From: Symbiodinium natans
Lineage: Eukaryota > Sar > Dinophyceae > Suessiales > Symbiodiniaceae
Assembly (NCBI GenBank): GCA_905221605.1
Contig: CAJNDS010002262.1
Coordinates: forward strand, 356,001 to 420,000
Direction of reading: 5' to 3'
Length of the DNA stretch: 64,000 nucleotides
Positions within the stretch are counted from its first letter, which is position 1, and each line of letters opens with the position of its first letter. The position numbers and the translations under genes are program-made. The notes beneath the pieces are model-generated. The model was not told the origin of the DNA, did not search any database, and saw nothing but the letters and a program-made list of their open reading frames with translations. Of this stretch, positions 57,000-64,000 are shown in pieces.

Positions 57000-57960
57000 G
57001 CGTTGACAGCACGATGCAGTAAAGGGAGGCCTTGTTTCTGATTAGCACTCGCGCGCAGGGGCTTCACTCTGTCCGTTGCTTCTTGCGGCGTTTCGCTGCC
57101 TCTCTTGCCTGCGCAGGCAGGAGTCAGAACATTCGGGAACAGCTGCCTGCCACCTTTTTACCTTCAAGGCTGGACTTTCTGAAGCAAAACGTTACAAAGC
57201 AAACCTTGACCGAATTGCGCATTCCTGGGCTACACTGTCGAAAGCGAATTGCCACCGGGACGGCTTAATGGCGCAGGTGTACCGCAATGCTGCCTGCTGC
57301 CGCTGCCTCCGTCGGTCCATCCGCTTCTTCGCCATGGCCTCCGGTTGGGGTACAACAGAAGACAGCAGAAGCAGAGCTCTGAGGGCTTGCGCTCTGCCTC
57401 CAGAAGTGGAACATCCGTGTAGAGGCTCCGCAAAGCTACGGCGCCCTCCGAAGCTTCGCATGGGAATGCATGGGGACATGACACGGTCGGCGTCTAAAGA
57501 CAGCTGAGGAAGACTATGGAAGACTTGATCCCGTCCTCGCCATCAACGGTCTGCAAGCTGATGTCACGTCCTCTGGACGACAGATTGAAAGCGCACGGCG
57601 CACCGGATTGCAAGGGCATGGCACGGGCCTTTCGAGTGCAGCAGACCTGCACCCTCAAAGTGTTGAAGAACTGCCTGTCACGCCATGAACAGGCCGAATA
57701 AGTGTGGCGATCAACTCTAGATAGTCTACGATGGCGCAACTGGCATGACGACATTTGCTGTCACGGAATGCTGTGCAGCACGTGCCTGTGCCAGCGCAGG
57801 GCTGATTTCGAGCCCGTTCTGCTGGCAAACGGTTGCCACCAGTGCTGCCTTAATGGGGTCAGGTTCACCAAGGAGTCAGAAACAACCTGCAAGTATCTAC
57901 TGAGGCCTCCTGCAATCGGATCGCCCTTTTGCCATGCCAGTTCTTAGCTTCGCACCAGCC
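57000..57960. other. Unassigned, possibly coding stretch
   Basis: Several 80-140-codon frames on both strands (e.g. plus 57076-57507 with LSEAKRYKANLDRIAHSWAT, and minus 57192-57479 with EAMAKKRMDRRRQRQQAALR). Either could include exons. I cannot choose between them. Confidence 0.25.
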
Positions 57961-58041
57961 GGCCTCGCCGGCGGCATCGGGCTACTTCTTCGGATGCGTT
58001 GAGCAGAGGCCTCGGCGTCACTACCAGTCAGGCTCAATACC

Positions 58042-58142
58042 TTGGGATGTTCCCCCTTGTGCTAACAGTCCTTAATAGCGATAAAAGTAGCCCCTTTTAT
58101 AATCCCTATTAAGGAGTGTTAGTATAAGGGGGAACATCCCAA
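58042..58142. repeat. TIR element, TTGGGATGTTCCCCC family
   Basis: TTGGGATGTTCCCCCTTGTG ... AGTATAAGGGGGAACATCCCAA. The terminal inverted repeats extend inwards to CTAACAGTCCTTAATAG and CTATTAAGGAGTGTTAG. About 101 bp, non-coding, the cleanest copy of this family here. Confidence 0.9.
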
Positions 58143-58462
58143 CCCATACCAAAAAAATCGCAGAAGGTGCTTCGTGCAACAGATTCTTCCCATGCCCTTC
58201 CAGTGACTGGGCTCATTGCAGCAAGCTGGCACAGAATCGCTGCATAACCTGCGCATCGACAGACACACATGCCCTGAACCGACCCAGACGGCTCATGCAG
58301 ACAGAAGAGTTGAAGGAAACGCCAAACCCGAGCAACATCCCGGATGTCGCAAAGATGCTTGCTTTCGGGTTGAGGAGTTGAGGGGTTTAGGACGACCCCG
58401 GAAAGAATTGACTCCCGAACCGTAGCCCCAAAGACATCTACCAGTACATCTCCGGACCGTGG

Positions 58463-58496
58463 GATGTTACCCGTTAGAACAAGGGGGAACATCCGA
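58463..58496. repeat. Deleted derivative of the TTGGGATGTTCCCCC element
   Basis: GGGATGTTACCCGTTAGAAC directly joined to AAGGGGGAACATCC, so only the two ends remain. Confidence 0.7.
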
Positions 58497-58499
58497 GCC

Positions 58500-58870
58500 A
58501 ACCCCAAACAACCCGTAAGCCCCCTCTCCGCACACCATGCCCTCGAAAAATCCCGGAACCCCCCCCCTCCCCCGGAAAAATCACAAAAACACTCACAAAA
58601 GAATCGTCCGACAAAAAAAACCCGCCTCTCCCACCCCCCACCCAATCTCCCCCCCCCCTCTCCCCCCAATTTCCCCCGAATCTCTCCCGAATCCCTTCCA
58701 ATCTCCCCACAAAAGTCCCCACAAAAAAATCCCCTCGAATCTCCCGCAAATCTCCCCACAAAAAGCCCACAAAGATCAGAAAAAACAATCCCACAAATCC
58801 CTTTTAGATCCCTCAAATCCACCCAAGCCCCTCTTAACTTCCGCGTTGCGCCCCCCCCCCCCCCCAAGCC
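58500..58870. repeat. Pyrimidine/A-rich tract with AATCTCCC units
   Basis: About 370 bp almost free of G on the plus strand, with loose repeats of AATCTCCC and a terminal C run. Long ORFs here are compositional. Confidence 0.9.
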
Positions 58871-58950
58871 TCTGCAGCCTCGGCAACTTTGGCTTCGGCC
58901 TGCGCCTTAACTTTGGAAGGAGGGTGTAAGGGGCTCAGCTTCTTGGGGGC

Positions 58951-59009
58951 TTCGGGTTTAGGGTTTAGGGTTTAGGGTTTGGGGGTTTAGGGTTTGGGGC
59001 TTAGGGTTT
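58951..59009. repeat. Telomere-type array (TTTAGGG)n
   Basis: About seven units, some GGGTTTGGG. Confidence 0.92.
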
Positions 59010-59367
59010 AGGGTTTCAAGGTTCTAAGGTTTCAAGGCTTTAAGGTTTTTGGGTTCGGGGCTGAGGGGCTTCGGGTTGGGAACTTGGAAGGAGGAGGAAG
59101 GGTGGCCACACTTTGAGTGAAAGCGCTGGCCACATCGAGCGCGGGGGAGTGGCGTGCCCTCCTGCACCCTGGCCCTTCGAGCAATGCCCTTAAATGACTT
59201 CTCAGAGGCCCCTAAACCCTAGCCCTAAACCCTAAACCTGCTAAGCATTTGAGCCCTGAGGAGAAAGCCCCCTTGGTTGCCGGGCATTCTTGTCCTTTCT
59301 TGCCGCCGAAAGGCGGTCGAGCACGCGGCCCAAACCCTTGCGAGGGTTGGCCCTGGCAGCATGGGTG

Positions 59368-59522
59368 GTTTAGAGAGTTTAGGGTTTAGGGTTTAGGGTC
59401 TAGGGTTTAGGGTTTAGGGTTGAGGGTTGAGGGTTTAGGTTTAGGGTTTAGGGTTTAGGGTTTGGGGTTTAGGGTTTGGGGTTTAGGGTTTACGTAGGGT
59501 TTAGGGTTTAGGGTTTAGGGTA
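59368..59522. repeat. Telomere-type array (TTTAGGG)n, imperfect
   Basis: About 20 imperfect units; 59250-59345 just left of it has a minus-strand helical segment (ANPRKGLGRVLDRLSAARK). Confidence 0.93.
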
Positions 59523-60205
59523 GATGGCTTTAGAAGTTACGAGACCTTGGGGTTTGGGGTAAGGTGTAGAGAGGTTAAGGTGTAGGGTGCAGGGTAGACG
59601 ACTTTAGAATTCATGCGACCTTGGGGTTTGGGGTAGCAGGGTGCAACCAGGTAGCCCATGACAAGCTGCGCGCGCGGCCGTGCAAAGAAACGTGCCTCCA
59701 TTCAAACCCTAAACCTTAAACCCTAAAGCCATGAAAACGTAATCACCCTCTCTTGAAAGACCGAGGCTTTGAAAAGTACCTATTAAGTAGGGTTATAAGT
59801 ACCCTAAGTAAGGATACCCTGAGTAAGGATATAAATATGGTTACCAGATGTATAACCACACTTATAACTACCCATGAACCTCCAAGTAGAGAGCTCTAAG
59901 TGAAGCTGACATGAAACCCGTCTCCGACCAGAAGTTCCGAACAAATGAGGCAATCACGGCACACCCTATGTTAGATCCTAGGCCCGAGACTTCCTCAAAC
60001 CCCAAACCCCCTAAACCCTACTGTTCGCTTATTAGCTGAGGTCGGTGCATGCCGAACCTGCCGGAAGGGGACTTCATCCATGGTCCTGCCTGATCGCACT
60101 CAAGCGCATTGAATTAGGGCCTGGTCAGGCCAACACCATTGCTGGCTCGAAGCCTAAAATTTCGCCAGGGGCTAGGGCTTCAGAACTCGCAGTGTTGAGG
60201 GTTTA

Positions 60206-60231
60206 ACCCTAAACCCTAAACCTAAACCCTA
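60206..60231. repeat. Short telomere-type array (CCCTAAA)n
   Basis: Three to four units. Confidence 0.88.
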
Positions 60232-60934
60232 CAGGGATGTCTGGGGCCGTTGCCGATCCGATCGTTGCTCTGAGGGCAAGGCCAGCTGAGGCTGCATCGC
60301 CGAAGCACTTGGGCGCAGCAGTGGCTTCAGCATCTGCCACACAGACCCGTCGAGAGGTTCGGGGTCGGCTAGGCGCCAGGAACAGCATCTGCCTCCCTCT
60401 GAAAATTACCATGGAACTTGTTCTTCTGACAAACGGCAACACCCCCAGCCATCGACCTTTTCCTCGGAAATGACCAGCGACCGTCGCTCCAAAGAATGCA
60501 ATGTAATTGACGTAAACACTTCACTGCATTGCAGTGACTGGTAGGCCGTGTCAATGTGCCAGAAAGTTGCTTGCAGACAGAGACTAGTGACTAGGACCTG
60601 CAGGTAACATTGTAACAATTCGACGGCCTGGAACAACTTTTCAGCCACCGCCTGCGGCAGCTGACCGTCATGGTAGGCCTCGAATGAGAAGTATTTTCGA
60701 AGGATGCGCCTGTGAATCCTGTGAACCTTGACGAGTATGAGCCTGACGGGTGTTGCGGCATGTGCCTGTTTTCAGCCGCAGCTCCCTCAACGGACAGACG
60801 TCCAAACTCAGCACTGCATGACGCTACCGGATGCGTCGCGTTCATCGCATCAAATTAAGCACTTTGGCGTGAAGGTGAGACACAACCGCACGTGTGTATT
60901 TTATTGTATTTTCATCCTGCCGACGAAGTAGAAT

Positions 60935-62947
60935 TCACTTTGTCAGCATCTCTGTTAGCGGCGGAGCGACAATCTCTGAAATGGTGGGCTCGGCTAGGGC
61001 TGCGAGCGACACGGCAAGGCCAAGCAAATAAGCCGGGCTGAGGGTGAGGCCAAAGACCTTCATCTTCAAGAATCCTTGCGACAGCCACATGAAGAGCACC
61101 GGGTCGGTGTTGGACTCGTCACTTGCACACTTCTCAACGAAGGCGTTCCACATGATCAGGGGCAGTACTTGGAGGCAGACCAATGCCAGGAGTGTCAGGC
61201 AGTTGCACACAAGTACGGGGACGAACTCGTTGACCTCATAGTGAACGAGAAGGCGATAGCTGGCCATGGCCCCAGTCATCAGAGCAAAGGCATCCAAGAC
61301 AAAGCCCACCTTGATCAGCAATGTCCAGTCCGAGAGGATGTCCTGAACCTTCCAGCCCAAGGTTTCGAGCAGTGACTTTACAACACCCCTCGACTCCTTT
61401 CCAGCAGAGATATCTTCGAAAAAGGCCCCCGCGGTGCGTGTCAGGAGAGAACACTCGGCTGCAAAAAGGAGTCCATTCAAAATCCGATGCCAGACTAAGG
61501 GAAGCCAGAGGATCAAGTAGAAGAGCACTGGCTTCGTCACTGCAAAGGTGCTCTTCATCTGCCAATCCCCACTGGCCAAATGGAAACCATAGCGGATGTA
61601 CCGAAGGTAAAACAAAGTTCCACCCATGCTAAGTAGCGTGAGGGCCGCACCGGCCACCTTCAGAACCACCTGCCGCTTGCTGGGGAGGGCTGCCTGGTTG
61701 GGTCGGAGCACCGTGAAGCCGCAAATGTTGGCCGAATCCGTCTCTTGCGCCCTGGGAGCCTCCTCCTGTTCCTGGCGGGCGTACGTGGCATCGGCAAGCT
61801 CGCTGACGTTCGGGTACATCTCCTTCCACTGCTCGAGGGGTCCGTAGGTGTAGAGCCACTCGCGCAGGCGCTGTGCTGCCTCCCGGCTTTCAATAAGGCC
61901 GCTGAGAGCGATGCAGGCAAAGTGAACGGCCAGGCAAGTGGGCAAGATGCCAAGGTCAAACTCGTAGTCTTCCTAGTTCATGGTTGGGATAGTATTAAAA
62001 GTTGAAATTTGTACAGTCCTTATTGGCTTTAAGTACTCTTTAACATGCAAAATGTTCCCAACTATGACACAAAGTTCCAGGATAGGGGCGAAATCGCCAA
62101 AGGAATTTGAGATGGGCATTTGGATGAAGCCGTCCTGGTGCTCGAGGCAGATCCTGGCCACCACAAGCGACCACAGGAAGGCATAGAGAATCGGGAGCAG
62201 CTCTGCCATGGCCGTGTGAAACTTCTTTCCCCAGCCGCTCTTTGCTCCGGGCTGCTGCACCGTCCACTTCGCCAACCAGAGCATTGTCGTGCCAGGCCGG
62301 TCGGACCTGTCTTCGGACTTCGAGGCATACTTGTCAATCATGAGCTTGAACAGATGCATCTGCTCGCGCTCTCGATTGACGACATCATTCTTGGATTTTT
62401 CGAGCAGCCCGTGCAGAGGAGAAGGAGGATCCGCCTCTGTTTGCGCCAGCTCTCTTGACAGATATGTCTCTTCAACGATCAAGGGCTCCTTCATCTCCTT
62501 CATCTCCTGCTGCGGCTCGGGATCGGCACTCCGCGCCTTTTCCAAGGTCTCTGAGGTGGTCAGAGGCAGGCAGGAGCCCAAGGGGTTCCAGCAGCAGACC
62601 CAGCAAAGGCAGCATCCCCAGCTCCAGCACGAGAGCATCTGCTGGGCCTGAGCTGTTGTTGTACTGAAACCTTCCTCTCTAAAAAAAAGGCACACGAAAA
62701 GTAGGATGCGCAGCATGCTAGGGACGAGTAGTGATGGATGACGAGGACAAGGCAGGACCGGGACGACGCCGCAAGGGGAAGAGTGGCAACATATGGCAAC
62801 ATGCTCCCCAGCCTCCTCAGCTGCCGCGGCGACACGCCTGTGCCACAAGTAGATGACCTTGGCTTCTCGGAGCTGCTGGAGCACCGAGTTTGACGTGCTA
62901 AGGCATAAGAGCACTGTAGCTACGCGCTTTAAGGAAAAAATAAACAA
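60935..62947 (-). CDS. Polytopic membrane protein, C-terminal exons
   Basis: Two open blocks in one frame, 62947-61976 and 61972-60935, are split only by a TAG. Removing the 42-bp GT...AG segment 61973-62014 joins HVKEYLKPIRT to EDYEFDLGILPTCLAVHFA. The first block begins within or near an exon, and its first ~130 codons contain low-quality, probably intronic sequence. After that comes a cytosolic-looking acidic/charged stretch (EEMKEPLIVEETYLSREL-like) and several membrane spans (ELLPILYAFLWSLVVARICL, VVLKVAGAALTLLSMGGTLF, AVTKPVLFYLILWLPLVW, VLVCNCLTLLALVCLQVLPL, YLLGLAVSLAALAEP). It ends MLTK. It is probably a plasma- or organelle-membrane protein; I recognise no family. Confidence 0.6.
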
Positions 62948-62949
62948 AG

Positions 62950-63180
62950 ATCATGGGCTCCCATCATCAGCCACATCAGCCCAGCTGCTAGGGAGCTCAA
63001 GCAGAAAATGCCTGCTGGCCACAGGGAAAGTGGGCCATTTCTGTAGACCCACACAACCGTCAGCACGAACACCGCAACGGTGTAGGCAATTGCACCACGA
63101 CGGCGGAACCACCAAGCATTTGACACCACAAAAAGCGTTGTGAAGCAGTGGCGCAGTTTTGCTTCCAACTCTTTCGTGTC
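62950..63180 (-). CDS. Membrane protein, middle exon
   Basis: Starts at an AAG|GACACG acceptor (63181/63180): DTKELEAKLRHCFTTLFVVS, then spans AYTVAVFVLTVVWVYRNGPL and WPAGIFCLSSLAAGLMWLMM. It is flanked upstream by the TIR-element intron and downstream by the 62947 block. The end of the exon is not fixed. Confidence 0.55.
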
Positions 63181-63316
63181 CTTAAAGATTAGACATTGGG
63201 TTCCCCCTTATACTAACAGTCCTTAATAGGGATTCTGGTACCCCCTAATACAATCTCTACTAAGGACTGTTAGTAGAAGGGGGAACATCCCAGGTTAGAG
63301 ATCACTGCACGCCTTC
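63181..63316 (-). mobile_element. Introner-like TIR element in the membrane-protein gene
   Basis: The element 63196-63293 has ends TTGGGTTCCCCCTTATAC and GAAGGGGGAACATCCCAG, with inner inverted CTAACAGTCCTTAATAG/CTAAGGACTGTTAG. It fills most of a ~136-bp interval whose removal leaves an open membrane-protein frame on both sides. It belongs to the family at 9887 and 58042. Confidence 0.65.
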
Positions 63317-63830
63317 TGCGGGCATGGCCGTTGTATGTTTTAGAACGAACAGGGCAATGAATTGCGAAGTAAGCAATGGCTCGAGGTCGTTGCAGCTTGC
63401 TGACACAGTGGCGGCCACCATCGCAAGGAGATAAAGGCCAAGGAGCAAAGGCAAGAAGTAGGCAGCCATCGACAACACAAGCATTGCCGAGATTTCAAAG
63501 CCCCCTGACAGCAAGACAGCAACGTAGACGGTGAACTCGCTTCTCTCCGGGATGCAATCATATTGTGCCATGCTGGGTGCGAACGTCGCCTGGGCTGCCG
63601 GGGCAACAAAAGCCCTCGACAAACTACTCGACTTTGCCCTGCTACGTGCTGACCCGGGCGCATTTGAGTTGTTGGCAGTGCAGTTTTTGATCCAGCTAAT
63701 GTCCCAGCCAGGAAGGGGCAACTGAAGCTGACTACGATCCTTGCAGACGAAGCCTGGTGAACATTTGCATTTCCCATCTGCCGAATCCTCACTGCCGGCA
63801 GGGCAGCCACTGCACAGCTTCCAGCCTTTC
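63317..63830 (-). CDS. Membrane protein, N-terminal cysteine-rich and transmembrane exon
   Basis: The frame is open upstream of the first ATG, with a Cys-rich motif (CSGCPAGSEDSADGKCKCSPG, FVCKDRSQ) of the kind found in extracellular EGF/TNFR-like modules. Two or three hydrophobic spans follow (VYVAVLLSGGFEISAMLVLS, YFLPLLLGLYLLAMVAATVS, LLTSQFIALFVLKH). The exon probably ends at 63317 (GA donor) or a few bases later. The Cys-rich part would be outside the cell or in a lumen. The 5' end is beyond 63830 or unresolved. Confidence 0.5.
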
Positions 63831-64000
63831 CTTGCAATTTGTTTATGGAGTTTAGGTTTTGGGGTTTAGGGTGCATGGGGAGTTTTCTAGGTGTCAAAGC
63901 TGTGATTTGAGGGGCCAGGTAGTCTGCGTAGTTTTGCGATGTAGTTCTACAAGTAGCTGATTCTAGCTCTGAAGCGTGATGGTCGGGTTCGCTTTGGCGG

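Noticed and set aside
58109-58867. 252-codon minus-strand ORF and plus-strand Pro/Ser ORFs
   Set aside because: They cover the G-free AATCTCCC tract and a TIR element; repetitive composition explains the openness.

Overview
This window looks like nuclear DNA of a dinoflagellate, probably a symbiodiniacean or a close relative. Four things point that way. There is an intact dinoflagellate HU-like basic nuclear protein (51941-52300). Introns use many GC and a few GA donors next to AG|G junctions. Almost everything recognisable reads from the minus strand, as in dinoflagellate unidirectional gene clusters. Plant/dinoflagellate-type telomere repeats (TTTAGGG/CCCTAAA) are scattered internally in more than 30 arrays of both orientations. 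No bacterial operons, tRNAs or rRNAs were seen.

Layout. 0.5-3.0 kb holds a minus-strand hypothetical gene in several blocks. 3.0-16 kb is gene-poor by long ORFs, but it contains short coiled-coil-coding segments (mainly minus strand), telomere-repeat arrays and foldback elements. 17.0-22.75 kb is a minus-strand non-LTR retrotransposon: endonuclease and reverse transcriptase, then frameshifted zinc-finger and helical segments, then a separate ORF with a RapZ-C-like motif. 23.4-29.3 kb is an unusual minus-strand block: a palindromic hairpin array, a 288-residue acidic/Ser-rich ORF, a broken ORF, a P-loop ATPase with SF3-helicase-like motif order, and a decayed IS1595/ISXO2-like (Merlin-type) transposase, followed by a 180-bp tandem duplication. 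31.2-35.5 kb carries a regulatory subunit of cAMP-dependent protein kinase. I reassembled it by hand from about 20 exons of 26-90 bp; single ORFs do not reveal it. 36.9-50.7 kb appears to hold one or more coiled-coil genes cut into about 45-100 bp exons, with introns full of telomere repeats and microsatellites. 51.9-52.3 kb is the HU-like gene. 52.6-60.2 kb is mostly repeats and unassigned ORFs. 60.9-63.8 kb is a multi-exon polytopic membrane protein gene.

How the parts relate. The kinase regulatory subunit is the key for reading the rest. Its conserved protein sequence fixes 17 of about 21 exons to the base and so shows which bases are intron. One intron (35227-35456) is mostly telomere repeat, and two others contain members of a foldback family. 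The same exon size, AG|G acceptors and GC/GT donors recur in the coiled-coil segments around it, which supports reading those as real microexons. A terminal-inverted-repeat element fills most of one intron of the membrane-protein gene (63181-63316), which suggests an introner.

Limits: all homology calls are from motif recognition by eye. Exon ends follow protein continuity and splice dinucleotides, not transcripts.
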